Assembly: GCA_036676455.1 (NCBI GenBank)
Contig: JAKFCW010000082.1
Span: 5,944 to 69,943 of the forward strand
Reading direction: 5' to 3'
Origin: UBA4093 sp036676455
GTDB lineage: Bacteria; Cyanobacteriota; Sericytochromatia; S15B-MN24; UBA4093
DNA: 64,000 bases
This document shows positions 8,671-17,666 of this stretch, piece by piece; the first letter of the stretch is position 1; each line of letters begins with the position of its first letter. The translations under genes and the position numbers were made by a program. Under the pieces are notes generated by a model. It had not been told where the DNA came from. It worked only from the letters and a program-made list of their open reading frames with translations, and ran no database searches.

Positions 8671-10091
8671 GGCCGGAACCTCCCCTGCGGCGCAAAGGCG
8701 GCCTCCAGCCGGAAGCGATGGACGCGCTCTCCCTCGTACTCCGCCTCCGCCAGCTGCGGCACGGCGATCGCCGAGAGCGATCGCGACTCACCCAGCGCCT
8801 GCGCCAGTTGCAAGGGGCCCTCCTGCGACAGGGAATACCCCTCGATCACGAGCTGGGACTTCCCGTCGAGCGTCGTGCGTGAAAGCCAGACGTCGTGCGG
8901 GGTCACCTCCTGGAAGCGGCCGAACAGGGAGACGACCGCCTCCGAGCGGGTCAGCGCCTCGCGCAGGACCGCCTCGCTGTCCGCCCCGGTCTCGCGCGGG
9001 GCGAGGCTAGCCTGCATGGCCGCGATCTCCGCTTGCAGGCGATCCGCTTCGCCCTGGTGCATCCGCGCCTCGCGCGTCAGCGCACCCTCGATCCCCAGCC
9101 CCACGAGCAGCATCGCCGCGAAGGCCGCCGAGATCCAGACCGCACGCGAGACCGGCGCTCGCTCGGGCTTGAGGCGATCGCGCCGCAAGTCGAAGGCGAA
9201 GGGCCGCTGAGCGGGGCCGTAGCGTCGCGCCCCGCGCATGGTCAGGCTGACGCCCCGGGCATCGCGAACCTCCAGCGTCTGCGGGCTCTGAGCGGGCGGC
9301 AGCGGCATCGCCGCCGCCAGCGCCTCCGGCACCCCCACGAGCACCCATTCCGCCGCTCCCAGCGAAACCAGGCTGCGCTGCAGGTCGAGACTGGCCTCCG
9401 CGATCGCGACCGGATCGCCGGCCCCCAGCGCCGCCGAGTCCACGTAGAGGGTCCGCCAGGTCTGCAGGGCGTCGCCGTTCCAGGTGCTGACGTGAAGCTG
9501 GCGCGGGAGGGCCTGGACCAGTCCGACGGCCTCCGATGCCGGCGCCGTCTTGAGGTCCACCAGGCCCCGCAGCATCGCCAGCGACGCGGGCTCGATGCTC
9601 GTGATCGCGATGCGCTCGGCGGCGAAGGCCTCCGCCACGCGCTCGAGGTTGTCCCGACGCACCGCCGCCAAGAGCACGGTCACACCCTCCTCGTCCGAAC
9701 CGAGCACGCTGAAGTCCGTGGCCACCTCTGCGCCTGCGAAGACCCGGTAACGCTCGGCTTCCGAGCGAACCGCCAGGTCCAGCTCCGCTTGAGAAGGCAC
9801 GAAGGGAATCGGCAGCGTGACGGTCCGGACCAGATGGCCATCCAGCGCCAGGTGTGCCCGCCGCACGCGGCGCCCCAGCAGCGCGACCGCCTCCCGCACG
9901 GCCTGCCTCAGGGCGTCGGAATCTTGAAGCAAGCAGCTCGCCGGATCGCTTTCGTTCTCCGGAGCCATGACCCCCGGCGGCAGGGGAACGCGGACCGGCG
10001 GGACGGACTCGTCGCCGCCAGCCAACTCCAGCCCCTCGGGAGTCAGGACGAAGGTGTAGCGCGCAGGAGACAGGAACGGAAGATGAAGCAT
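8667..10091 (-). CDS. PilM-PilN fusion protein (GspL-like) of the type IV pilus
   Basis: A 474-residue protein that joins two pilus assembly components. Residues 1 to about 300 resemble the actin-like PilM domain (LPIPFVPSQAELDLAVRSEAERY and the following nucleotide-fold strands). Residues about 320-342 form a transmembrane helix (AVWISAAFAAMLLVGLGIEG), followed by a coiled coil and a periplasmic PilN-type domain with the family-typical VWLSRTTLDGKSQLVIEGYS. In most type IV pilus systems these are two genes; the fused order matches GspL of type II secretion. The protein would sit at the inner membrane, linking the cytoplasmic PilB ATPase to the PilO-PilP-secretin complex. AGGTGA precedes the ATG. 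Confidence 0.8.
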   Translation of the reverse strand: MLHLPFLSPARYTFVLTPEGLELAGGDESVPPVRVPLPPGVMAPENESDPASCLLQDSDALRQAVREAVALLGRRVRRAHLALDGHLVRTVTLPIPFVPSQAELDLAVRSEAERYRVFAGAEVATDFSVLGSDEEGVTVLLAAVRRDNLERVAEAFAAERIAITSIEPASLAMLRGLVDLKTAPASEAVGLVQALPRQLHVSTWNGDALQTWRTLYVDSAALGAGDPVAIAEASLDLQRSLVSLGAAEWVLVGVPEALAAAMPLPPAQSPQTLEVRDARGVSLTMRGARRYGPAQRPFAFDLRRDRLKPERAPVSRAVWISAAFAAMLLVGLGIEGALTREARMHQGEADRLQAEIAAMQASLAPRETGADSEAVLREALTRSEAVVSLFGRFQEVTPHDVWLSRTTLDGKSQLVIEGYSLSQEGPLQLAQALGESRSLSAIAVPQLAEAEYEGERVHRFRLEAAFAPQGRFRP

Positions 10092-10097
10092 GCAGGG

Positions 10098-11021
10098 TCA
10101 CCTACGAAGGATGCGAAGCTCGACGAGATAGGGATTCCGGAAGAAAACGTCGTCAGGGGAATACAGCGCCATGGTACCGAGCAAGGGATTGGGCATGGAG
10201 TTGTCGAACTGCACCACCACCTGCACCTGGTCAAACGCGGCGATCGGGACCGAGGTCCCCAGATCGTCGGGAAGGTCCTTCTGGTGGTCCTGCCACTTCA
10301 CGTCACCGATCCAGAACTGCTTGATCGGATTGCTGGTGACGGGCACATTCCACGCGAACTGGATGTACCTCACGTAGGTCGGCTGATCCGAGTGGTTGCG
10401 AAGGGCAAAGGTGACCATCTTCCCCACCGAGTTGTCCATGACGATGTCCTCGCCGCCATCCGGGGCCACGACCTCGAGGGTCTCGGATCGAGGGTTGCCG
10501 CGCAGGGCGGCGGAAATCCCCTGCAAGGCTTGATCGCTGACCCCCTGCCGGGCGCGAAGGCGGACGTCGACCAGGTCGACCCGCCGCATGGCGTCCGCGA
10601 CGGCGGTCTCGACGCCCGCCTCCGAGTAGAAGCTGAAGCGTCCGCTCGATACCTCGAAGGTCTGCGGGTCCACCAGGTCTTCCCAGCTCGAAGGCACGGA
10701 GGAGGCCGCGCTGGAATCCCCGCGCTGCAGCCTTCCTGCGGCGATCCGGTAGGTCACGTGGTGCTGATCGGCATGCTGTAGGACGACCATCGCGGGGCCG
10801 GGCGCGCCGACGACGGCGACGGCCTCGCGGACATCCGAACTGAAGCGGCGCAGGAGCGTGGAGAGTTCCTGCTGAGCGGCCAGCGACAGTCGCGCCTCGC
10901 GCTCCAGAGAGGCGCCGCGGATCGCCATCGCTCCCAGCGCCAGGCCCAGACCACCCAGCAAGGTCATGGCGATGGCCAGCTCAACCAGGGTCAGGCCCCG
11001 CTGGGCGCGCCGCATCACCAC
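10098..11021 (-). CDS. minor pilin, PilW/PulJ type
   Basis: A 307-residue prepilin-like protein with a type III signal: MVMRRAQRG followed by LTLVELAIAMTLLGGLGLALGAMA. Cleavage is predicted after G9 and Glu is at mature position 5. The size and the operon place between two other prepilins match PilW/PulJ minor pilins that prime fibre assembly. The start overlaps the end of the upstream prepilin gene by seven bases, so the two are probably translationally coupled. The C-terminal globular part is not recognisable in detail. Confidence 0.75.
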   Translation of the reverse strand: MVMRRAQRGLTLVELAIAMTLLGGLGLALGAMAIRGASLEREARLSLAAQQELSTLLRRFSSDVREAVAVVGAPGPAMVVLQHADQHHVTYRIAAGRLQRGDSSAASSVPSSWEDLVDPQTFEVSSGRFSFYSEAGVETAVADAMRRVDLVDVRLRARQGVSDQALQGISAALRGNPRSETLEVVAPDGGEDIVMDNSVGKMVTFALRNHSDQPTYVRYIQFAWNVPVTSNPIKQFWIGDVKWQDHQKDLPDDLGTSVPIAAFDQVQVVVQFDNSMPNPLLGTMALYSPDDVFFRNPYLVELRILRR

Positions 11022-11404
11022 TGCTCCTTGGCGGCCAAGGTGACCATGCGGATCAGAGGGGCGGAGTCCGCGGGCCGCGAGACGCTGATCTCGACGCGCT
11101 TGACGCCGGCGGGCATGCCGGGGACGTCGGCGAGGGCCATGGCGTACGTCAGTCCCGTGGCGGAATCGGTTCCCGTCACGCTGGAAACGGAGGCGAAGGG
11201 GATGGCGCGCACGCGCTGTTCGAGCAACCGCTGGGCGATCACCAGTGCTTCGGTCTTCTCGGCCGCGGCCTGGTCAGCCTGAGCGCTCGCCAGCCAGAGG
11301 CGGGAGGTGGGCACCAGGGCGATCGCGATGAGCGTGACGGCAAGCGCCACTTCGATCAGCGAGGCGCCGGCCTCGGCGCGAGCCGCGTTCACTCGAAGGT
11401 CCAT
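11015..11404 (-). CDS. minor pilin, PilV/GspI type
   Basis: A 129-residue prepilin. The leader ends at G13 and is followed by ASLIEVALAVTLIAIALV, so the mature protein starts with Ala rather than Phe but keeps Glu at position 5. A globular domain of about 95 residues follows the helix. It overlaps the end of the upstream PilX-type gene by 16 bases and the start of the downstream PilW-type gene. A GGGAG motif lies about nine bases before the ATG. It probably belongs to the minor pilin tip complex. Confidence 0.72.
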   Translation of the reverse strand: MDLRVNAARAEAGASLIEVALAVTLIAIALVPTSRLWLASAQADQAAAEKTEALVIAQRLLEQRVRAIPFASVSSVTGTDSATGLTYAMALADVPGMPAGVKRVEISVSRPADSAPLIRMVTLAAKEQW

Positions 11405-11811
11405 TCGCGAATGCTCCCGTTACTGACGAAGGCGCTCACCTGCGCCCGGTAGGTGAAACCCGCGAGGGTGACCGAACCGGTGCTCGCGATCCAGTAGGGC
11501 GCGCCTCCCGGCGCGGGGGGCGTGATCCGGCTCTCGAAGACCACCTGCGCAGGGTCCGCGCTCAGGACGGTGGGCGGCAAGCCGGATCGGGTCGCGAGCG
11601 AGGCGTAGATCCCGGCCTCGGCGGCGTTGCGGGCCTGCAGGTTGCCGTACTCGGCGTTCACGCGCTCGGCGTGCTTCAGCTGCGAGGCCGCGAGCAAGGT
11701 GAACCCCGTGAGCATGACGAAGACGATCAGCGCAAGCACCAGCAGCGTGGCGCCCCGTTCACCAGACGCGCCCGGCGAACGTCGTTTCCGGCTGCGCTCC
11801 GTCATGCGCAC
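11389..11811 (-). CDS. minor pilin-like protein, PilX/GspK type
   Basis: A 140-residue protein, first gene of the minus-strand pilus operon. A basic leader ending in SGERG precedes ATLLVLALIVFVMLTGFTLL, a prepilin-type hydrophobic helix, followed by an alpha/beta domain containing the PilX-like RNAAEAGIYASLA segment. Mature position 5 is a hydrophobic residue rather than Glu, a feature known from GspK-like tip pseudopilins. The following pilV-like gene starts inside its 3' end. The prepilin assignment is clear; the PilX label rests on gene order and the AAEAG motif. Confidence 0.7.
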   Translation of the reverse strand: MRMTERSRKRRSPGASGERGATLLVLALIVFVMLTGFTLLAASQLKHAERVNAEYGNLQARNAAEAGIYASLATRSGLPPTVLSADPAQVVFESRITPPAPGGAPYWIASTGSVTLAGFTYRAQVSAFVSNGSIREWTFE

Positions 11812-11855
11812 CTCCCGAAACCCAGCCTAGCGTTGACGTTCGGTAGATTCATCCG

Positions 11856-11884
11856 TTGAAATTACCTGATAGCGCGGGTATGCT
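11856..11884 (+). promoter_or_regulatory. sigma-70-type promoter for pilB
   Basis: TTGAAA (11856-11861) and TATGCT (11879-11884) are separated by 17 bases. Transcription would start near 11891, which rules out a start codon at 11888 and supports the ATG at 11933. Confidence 0.55.
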
Positions 11885-11932
11885 GTCTTGCGACTCCTTA
11901 CCATGCCCCGCCAAGAACAGGAAATCACGCCC

Positions 11933-13669
11933 ATGTCGGAAACCGAGAGCCCCCGCGCGCCGCGGTTGCGCAAGCTAGGCGAGCTGCTCGTCGAAGAGGG
12001 TCTCGTCGCTCCCGCCCAGGTGGATCGGGCGCTACGCGAGTCGCGTCAGACCGGCGAACCCCTGGGCAAGATCCTGCTGAAACGGGGCCTGGTGACCGAG
12101 GAGCAGCTGGGTCGGGCGCTGAGTGCGCAGGCCGGCACGGACTACCTGCGAATCGGGTCCTGGCACTTCGACCGGGAGCTGCTGGACCTGTTCCCGCAGG
12201 AATTCATGCAGCGCAACCAGGTGCTGCCCATGCAGATCCGCAACGGGGCCCTGCAGGTCGTCATGGTCCATCCCAACGACGTGGACACCCTGGACGAGAT
12301 CCGGCTCTTGACGGGCCTGAAGCCGCAAGCGGTGGTGACCACGGCCAAGGAGTTCGACGACGCCTTCGCGGCCCTGCTGAGTTCGCTGCACGGACACGTC
12401 AGCGAGGCGATCGCCTCGCTGCGCCAGGAAGCCTCCGAGACCCCCGCTTCGGACGCCCAGCGCCTCGCCGACGAGGTGGCCGTGGAGGACCAGCCGATCG
12501 TCCGGCTGCTGAACTCGATCCTGGCGGACGCCATCACCCGGGGAGCCTCCGACGTCCACCTGGAGCCGCGCGAGAAGCAGATGCGGATCCGGCTGCGGAT
12601 CGACGGCGTCATGGTCGACGTGACCGAGGTCCCCAAGGACCTCGAAGCCGCCATGATCTCGCGCCTCAAGATCATGGCGAGCATGGACATCGCCGAGCGC
12701 CGCCGTCCCCAGGACGGCCGCGGCCGCCTCGTGGTGACCGGCAAGTCCTACGACCTGCGCATCGGCCTGATCCCGAGCATCTGGGGCGAGAAGGCCGTCA
12801 TCCGCATCCTTCGGCCCGCCATGCTCTTCGGAGGCATCGAGAGTCTCGGCCTGCTTCCCGAGACCTTCGAGCGCTTCAAGAACCTGATCGCGGCCCCGCA
12901 CGGCATCGTGCTCACCACGGGGCCCACCGGCTCCGGCAAGACCACCTCGCTGTACTCGGCGCTCTACGAGCTCAACACGCCCGACCGGAACATCGTCACG
13001 GTCGAGGACCCCGTGGAGTACCCCCTGGAAGGCGTCACCCAGACCCAGGTGAGCTCCAAGTCCGGCCTCTCCTTCGCCGATGCCCTGCGCGCCCTCCTGC
13101 GCCAGGATCCCGACATCATCATGGTCGGCGAGATCCGCGACCAGGAGACGCTGCAGGCCGCCGTCTTCGCCGCCCTGACCGGCCACCTGGTCCTCTCCAC
13201 CATCCACACCAACGATGCGGCCAGCACCCCGACCCGCCTGCTCGAGATGGGCCTGCCCGCCTACCTGATGACCTCGGCGATCCGGGGCATCGTGGCGCAG
13301 CGCCTGGTGCGCCGCCTCTGTCCCCATTGCCGCGAGCCCTTCACAGCCGGCGACGCCTACCCCGAAGTGCTTCGCCGGGCCCCGCTTTACCGCGCCAAGG
13401 GCTGCGGGCGCTGCCGCCAGACCGGCTTCGGCGGCCGGGTGGGACTCTTCGAGATCATGCCCATGACGCCCGCGATCCAGGAGCTGATCGGCCAGGCCGC
13501 GCCCTCCTACCGGATCCGGGAAGCCGCCGCCCGCGAGGGCATGCTCGCCATGGCCGACGACGCCCTGCGCAAGGTCCATGACGGCGTCACCACCCCCGAG
13601 GAGGTCGCCCGCGCCCTCGGCCCGAACTGGACGGAGCAGCGATGCCTGGATTCCTCTACCGCGCCGTAG
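11933..13669 (+). CDS. pilB: type IV pilus extension ATPase PilB (GspE family)
   Basis: Hexameric ATPase that drives pilus extension at the inner membrane. The N-terminus carries two tandem MshEN-type motifs (KLGELLVEEGLV...ALRES and PLGKILLKRGLV...ALSAQ), the pattern known to bind cyclic di-GMP. The ATPase core has Walker A TGPTGSGKTTS, an Asp box, Walker B DIIMVGEIRD and a His box (HLVLSTIHTNDA). A four-cysteine zinc motif (CPHC ... GCGRC) follows. ATG 11933 is chosen because AGGAA precedes it and the promoter ends at 11884; ATG 11903 has no ribosome site. pilC starts 28 bases before its stop. Confidence 0.93.
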   Translation: MSETESPRAPRLRKLGELLVEEGLVAPAQVDRALRESRQTGEPLGKILLKRGLVTEEQLGRALSAQAGTDYLRIGSWHFDRELLDLFPQEFMQRNQVLPMQIRNGALQVVMVHPNDVDTLDEIRLLTGLKPQAVVTTAKEFDDAFAALLSSLHGHVSEAIASLRQEASETPASDAQRLADEVAVEDQPIVRLLNSILADAITRGASDVHLEPREKQMRIRLRIDGVMVDVTEVPKDLEAAMISRLKIMASMDIAERRRPQDGRGRLVVTGKSYDLRIGLIPSIWGEKAVIRILRPAMLFGGIESLGLLPETFERFKNLIAAPHGIVLTTGPTGSGKTTSLYSALYELNTPDRNIVTVEDPVEYPLEGVTQTQVSSKSGLSFADALRALLRQDPDIIMVGEIRDQETLQAAVFAALTGHLVLSTIHTNDAASTPTRLLEMGLPAYLMTSAIRGIVAQRLVRRLCPHCREPFTAGDAYPEVLRRAPLYRAKGCGRCRQTGFGGRVGLFEIMPMTPAIQELIGQAAPSYRIREAAAREGMLAMADDALRKVHDGVTTPEEVARALGPNWTEQRCLDSSTAP

Positions 13670-14880
13670 ACCTCGACAACGGCCAGGCCGTCGACGGCTT
13701 CGTCGAGGCCGCCGACGATCGCGCCGCGCGCGCCCTGCTGCGCAACCGCGGCGTCTTGCCGCTGAGCCTGAAGCCGACGCTTTCCGAGGCCGAGCGCGAT
13801 CCCCGCATGCAGGCCTTCATCGAGCTGCTGACCTTCCACCCGGTAAAGGTCAAGGATCTCTCGCTGTTCACCCAGCAACTCGCCGCCCTCGTCGCAGCGG
13901 GCTTGCCCCTGATCGACTCCATGATCCTGCTCGAGGAGCAGGTCTCCAACCCGTCGATCCGCAAAGCCCTGGCCGCCATCCGCAAGGACCTCCTCGGAGG
14001 CGCCAGCCTCAGCGAGGCCATGGCCCGCCACCCCCGGGTCTTCGGGCCACTTTTCATCAACCTCGTGCAAGCCGGCGAACTGAGCGGCTCGCTGGACGTC
14101 ATGCTCGACCGCCTCGCCCTCATGATCGCCTCCAACGCCGAGATCGAACGGAAGGTCAAGAGCGCGCTGACCTACCCCACCATGGTGGCCGCCACCCTGG
14201 TCCTGGTCATCATGGTCCTCATGGTCTTCGTCGTACCGAGCTTCCAGGGCATCTACGCCAAGACCGGCAGCGCCCTTCCGCTGCCCACCCAGGTCCTGAT
14301 CACCGTCAGCGACTTCATGCGCCACCACCTACTCGGAGTCGCCCTCGCGGGCCTCGGCCTCTTGGGAGGCTACCAGGCCTTCCGCCGTCACCCCGCAGGA
14401 AGACCGCTCGTCGATACGCTCTGGCTGCGCGTCCCCCTCTTCGGAGGCTTGATCCTCGAGCAACAGGCCAACACCTTTGCGCGCGCCTTCGGCACCGTCT
14501 ACGGAGCCGGCGTCCCCATCGTGACGGCCCTCGAGAACTGCCGGAAGCTGGTCTCGAACTGGGCCATCGGCAACCAGATCGACCACGCCCTCAACGGCGT
14601 CCGCCTCGGACGCCCCCTGACTGCTGGGCTGACCGACAGCAAGCGCTTTCCCAAGATCCTGGCGCAGATGATGGCCATCGGGGAATCCTCGGGGCGGCTC
14701 GAGGAGATGTGCGAGAAGGCCGTCGCCTTTTCCGACAAAGAACTGACCCACCGCATCCAGCAGCTCACCACCATGCTCGAGCCCTTGCTCACGATCGTCA
14801 TGGGCCTGATCGTGGCCGGCATCGCGCTCGCGCTCTACCTACCGATGTTCGACCTTCCCAGCCTGCTCATCAAGGGCTAG
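13642..14880 (+). CDS. pilC: type IV pilus inner-membrane platform protein PilC
   Basis: A 412-residue polytopic membrane protein of the PilC/GspF family that anchors the pilus motor. It has two repeats of the cytoplasmic four-helix domain, each with the typical LSLFTQQLAALVAAGLPL or ANTFARAFGTVYGAGVPI signature, and three transmembrane segments (about 170-190, 222-240 and 380-405). It is co-transcribed with pilB (28-base overlap), and its 3' end overlaps the convergent secretin gene by 11 bases. Confidence 0.93.
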   Translation: MPGFLYRAVDLDNGQAVDGFVEAADDRAARALLRNRGVLPLSLKPTLSEAERDPRMQAFIELLTFHPVKVKDLSLFTQQLAALVAAGLPLIDSMILLEEQVSNPSIRKALAAIRKDLLGGASLSEAMARHPRVFGPLFINLVQAGELSGSLDVMLDRLALMIASNAEIERKVKSALTYPTMVAATLVLVIMVLMVFVVPSFQGIYAKTGSALPLPTQVLITVSDFMRHHLLGVALAGLGLLGGYQAFRRHPAGRPLVDTLWLRVPLFGGLILEQQANTFARAFGTVYGAGVPIVTALENCRKLVSNWAIGNQIDHALNGVRLGRPLTAGLTDSKRFPKILAQMMAIGESSGRLEEMCEKAVAFSDKELTHRIQQLTTMLEPLLTIVMGLIVAGIALALYLPMFDLPSLLIKG

Positions 14881-16615
14881 GGACCGCCGGTTTCGCCTCT
14901 GGCTCGGGAAGGATCCGGGGCGTCATCATGATCACCAGCTCGGTCTGGCGGGTCTCGGTCTGCGTCGAGCTGAAGAGCCAGCCCAGGAAGGGGATCTCAC
15001 CCAGGATAGGCACCTTGTTGCGGGTCTCGATCCGGCTGCTCTGCGTCAAGCCCGCGAGGCTGAGGGTCCTGCCGCTCTCCACGGTCACCTGCTGCGCCAG
15101 CAGCTCGCGCCGGCTCAGAAGCGAAAGCGGGTTGCCCAAAGAGTCCTTCAGGGTCTCGCGAATGGTGGAGACCGTGGGATGCAGGCGCAAGGTCACGGTT
15201 CCGTCTGCCCCCACTTTAGGGAGGATGTTGAGGGTCACGCCCGCCACCCCGAAGATGGGCTCCACCACCACCAGGGGCTGGCCCGTCCCGGCGCTGACCC
15301 CCGAGTTGGAGACGCGCGTCCCCTTGATCACCTCGTCGACGATGTTGATCTGGCTCTCGGTGTTGTCGGTCGCGATGATGGTCGGGCGCGCCAGGATCTT
15401 GGCCTTGCGAGCCTGCACCAGGGCGTTGAGCTTGGCACGCAGCGCGCTCGGAAAGATCGAGGCCGAGTCGTAGCTGAGCGACCAGCCGGGCGAAGCCGCG
15501 CCGGAATTGGCGGTCTGGGTGATCGTCGGGCTAAACGTCATCCCCATGGAGTCCTGCGTGCCGCCCAGGGTGAGGCCGAGGTCGAGGGCATCGGTGGAGG
15601 CGACCTCGATCACCTCCACGTCGATGGCGACCTGGGCGAGCCGGCGATCGAGGCGGGGGATCAGCTGCTCGGCCGCGGCGATGGACTCGGCCGAGCCCAT
15701 GACGATCACGGAGTTGCTGCGGGTGTCGGGAATCGCCACGGACTGGCGCGCCTCGATCGGCATGGTCTGGGTCTGAAGGGCCCGGGTGCGAACCTGGGTT
15801 TGGCCGCCGCCCAGCTCTACGCCGGAGGAGACGGCGGTGGCGCCGCTGCCTTCTCGAACCGCCTCTTGATCCACCGGCAGCTGCACGGCGTCGGCCTTGT
15901 TGCCGTTGTTGAAGAGGGAGGCGTTGAGCATCGATGCGACGTGGGCCGCGTGCGCGTGGCTGAGCTTGAAGAGCTTGTGCTCCTGGGGCACGTCCAGGGC
16001 CGTGACGATCCGCTCGGCGAGCGCGAGGTCGCCGGCAGAGCCCATCACGACCACGGAGTTGGTGCGGGGATCGGCCTTGGCGAGCTGGATCGCGTTCTGA
16101 GCGTTCGCGACGCCGGTCGCCCCCGCCGTCGCGGAGGTGCCCGTCGTGCCTGTGTAGGGCATGGTCAGCACCGAGGCGTTGAGGAACTCCGCCAGGCGAG
16201 CGGCGCTGGCGTGCTTCAGCGGGAAAACGGCGACGTTGTTCCCCAGCAGGCCGCGCTCGAAGGCCTTCTTCCGGCTGACGACCGCGAAGACGTTCCCGTT
16301 CCAGTAAGCCTGCAGGCCGCCCATGGCCAGGAGGCTCTGGAGGGCATCGCCCAGCCGCACGTCGCGGAAGTCGACGTTGACCGTCTCCTTGAGGTCGTCT
16401 TCGATGACCAGGCTGAGTCGGCCCTTCTGGCCGACGAGGCGGATCGCCTCGTTCAAGGGGAGATTGGGCACGGAGACCGAGATCTTCCGCTCGAACTCCC
16501 CGCCCTTGAAGCTGGGGACAGAGACGGGCGCAGCGATGGCTCCCAGTGGCGCGAGGCTGAGGGCCAGTGCGAGCGCGAGTCCGCGCATGGGCGAGGAATT
16601 CGGGAAAATGGCCAT
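14870..16615 (-). CDS. pilQ: type IV pilus/type II secretion secretin (PilQ/GspD family)
   Basis: Outer-membrane secretin, 581 residues. A signal peptide (about residues 1-29, ending GAIAAP) is followed by an STN/N0 domain (NLPLNEAIRLVGQKG ... LGDALQSLLAMGG). Two N-type domains follow, each containing the TNSVVVMGSAGDLALAERI-like repeat. The C-terminal beta-barrel domain carries the secretin signature VPILGEIPFLGWLF and ends in ELVIMMTPRIL. No AMIN domain was recognised, so it is shorter than many PilQ proteins. The PilP-like gene lies three bases upstream, forming a pilP-pilQ pair. PilQ versus GspD cannot be settled without comparison; the pilus context favours PilQ. Confidence 0.9.
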   Translation of the reverse strand: MAIFPNSSPMRGLALALALSLAPLGAIAAPVSVPSFKGGEFERKISVSVPNLPLNEAIRLVGQKGRLSLVIEDDLKETVNVDFRDVRLGDALQSLLAMGGLQAYWNGNVFAVVSRKKAFERGLLGNNVAVFPLKHASAARLAEFLNASVLTMPYTGTTGTSATAGATGVANAQNAIQLAKADPRTNSVVVMGSAGDLALAERIVTALDVPQEHKLFKLSHAHAAHVASMLNASLFNNGNKADAVQLPVDQEAVREGSGATAVSSGVELGGGQTQVRTRALQTQTMPIEARQSVAIPDTRSNSVIVMGSAESIAAAEQLIPRLDRRLAQVAIDVEVIEVASTDALDLGLTLGGTQDSMGMTFSPTITQTANSGAASPGWSLSYDSASIFPSALRAKLNALVQARKAKILARPTIIATDNTESQINIVDEVIKGTRVSNSGVSAGTGQPLVVVEPIFGVAGVTLNILPKVGADGTVTLRLHPTVSTIRETLKDSLGNPLSLLSRRELLAQQVTVESGRTLSLAGLTQSSRIETRNKVPILGEIPFLGWLFSSTQTETRQTELVIMMTPRILPEPEAKPAVPSP

Positions 16616-16618
16616 GGG

Positions 16619-17059
16619 TCAGTGGACTCCTTCGCGGCGCAGCGGGATGAGGGTCACGCGCCCTTTACGGGTCAAGGTGAGGTGCTGAGGGGTGATGGAC
16701 GAGACGGTTCCCTCGTCGAGGCGATCGCCCTTGCGCACGAAGCGCGTGCGCCGGCCGTCCGAGACCGCGGCGATCGCCTCGGAATCGTCGTAGACGAGCC
16801 CCACGTACGAAAGTCGAGCCGGCGCGGGAGTTTGCCGTGCCTCCGGGCGCACGCCGGGGTCATCCGGAAGCCCCGGCTCTGGAAGCCCCGGATCCGGAAG
16901 CGCCGGCAAGGGAAGGGCCTGGCGCTTCGGAGCGATCAGCGGGCGATAGGGGTTGCGGCGTCCCAGCCACTCTCCCGCGGCATCCGTGGCTTGGGCCGCA
17001 TGCACCGGGAGCAACGCCATCAGCGCTATCCCGCTCACTCGCAAAGCCCAACTTCGCAC
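16619..17059 (-). CDS. pilP: PilP/GspC-like periplasmic pilus protein
   Basis: A 146-residue exported protein: signal peptide (MRSWALRVSGIALMALLPVHA), a proline-rich linker with repeated PGLPEPGLPD-like units, then a small beta domain (YVGLVYDDSEAIAAVSDGRRT ... GTVSSITPQHLTL) that matches the PilP/GspC homology region, which contacts the secretin N0 domain. It lies immediately upstream of the secretin gene on the same strand, which supports the call. It lacks a lipobox, unlike classical PilP, so it may be soluble or held by an uncleaved signal anchor. Confidence 0.7.
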   Translation of the reverse strand: MRSWALRVSGIALMALLPVHAAQATDAAGEWLGRRNPYRPLIAPKRQALPLPALPDPGLPEPGLPDDPGVRPEARQTPAPARLSYVGLVYDDSEAIAAVSDGRRTRFVRKGDRLDEGTVSSITPQHLTLTRKGRVTLIPLRREGVH

Positions 17060-17242
17060 GATCCACTCCTTTGCCCGACCTCCTATCGATTATGCCCTGC
17101 TCGCGTTACAAGTATTCCGTAGTTTCCCGTGATTCCAAGGGTTTCCAGGATTGCTATGGTGAGAAATGTCGTGGTAGCCTGATTTCTGGATCGGTCGAGT
17201 AGCTGAAATAGGCGCTACGAGCGGATCACAAGGAGAGGAAGA

Positions 17243-17584
17243 ATGAAGAAGACGAAACGAAATCAGGCCGGCTTCACGTTGATCGAACTGGCAATCATCA
17301 TCGCGGTCCTGGGCATCCTCGGAGCCGTCGGTGCCGTGAAGTTCGGCGACATGAGCGCCGAGGCCAAGAGAGCCGCCGAGAGCTCGGCGCTGGCCAACGC
17401 GCGCTCGGCCCTGGCGATTGCCACCGTCAAGAGCCCCACGGGCAACGTTCAGCCCACCGACCTTGACGACTACCTGGACGGCTTCAATGCCACCACCATG
17501 CAGATCGACGGCAAGATCAAGCTCGAGTTCAACAGCGACTACGCGACGAAGGGGATCCTCTCGATCGCCACGGGCTCGATCTAA
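17243..17584 (+). CDS. type IV pilin (PilA-like)
   Basis: A 113-residue prepilin with a ten-residue leader (MKKTKRNQAG) cleaved before FTLIELAIIIAVLGILGAVG: the classic class III signal with Phe at +1 and Glu at +5. The mature protein of about 103 residues is small, closer to short major pilins or GspG/H-like subunits. An AAGGAG ribosome site sits before the ATG. It is monocistronic, with its own terminator, which suits a highly expressed fibre subunit. No cysteine pair is present, so there is no classical D-region disulfide. Confidence 0.88.
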   Translation: MKKTKRNQAGFTLIELAIIIAVLGILGAVGAVKFGDMSAEAKRAAESSALANARSALAIATVKSPTGNVQPTDLDDYLDGFNATTMQIDGKIKLEFNSDYATKGILSIATGSI

Positions 17585-17633
17585 CCCCGGCCCGGGGCGT
17601 CTGACGCGACACCGAAAGCGATTCCAGCCGTAC

Positions 17634-17662
17634 GAGCCCGCCCCCTTCTCGGGGGCGGGCTC
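17634..17662. terminator. bidirectional hairpin between pilin and lipoprotein genes
   Basis: A perfect 12-bp stem (GAGCCCGCCCCC / GGGGGCGGGCTC) with a TTCTC loop lies between two convergent genes. There is no clear T-tract on either side. Confidence 0.65.
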
Positions 17663-17666
17663 GCGC

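Noticed and set aside
8895..10781. A 628-codon open frame on the plus strand across the pilMN and pilW genes
   Set aside because: It is antisense to well-supported pilus genes, is rich in Arg/Gly/Gln as expected for a high-GC shadow frame, and has no ribosome site or domain.
15179..17122. A 647-codon plus-strand open frame opposite the secretin and PilP-like genes
   Set aside because: Shadow frame of high-GC coding DNA; composition is low-complexity and no family features are seen.
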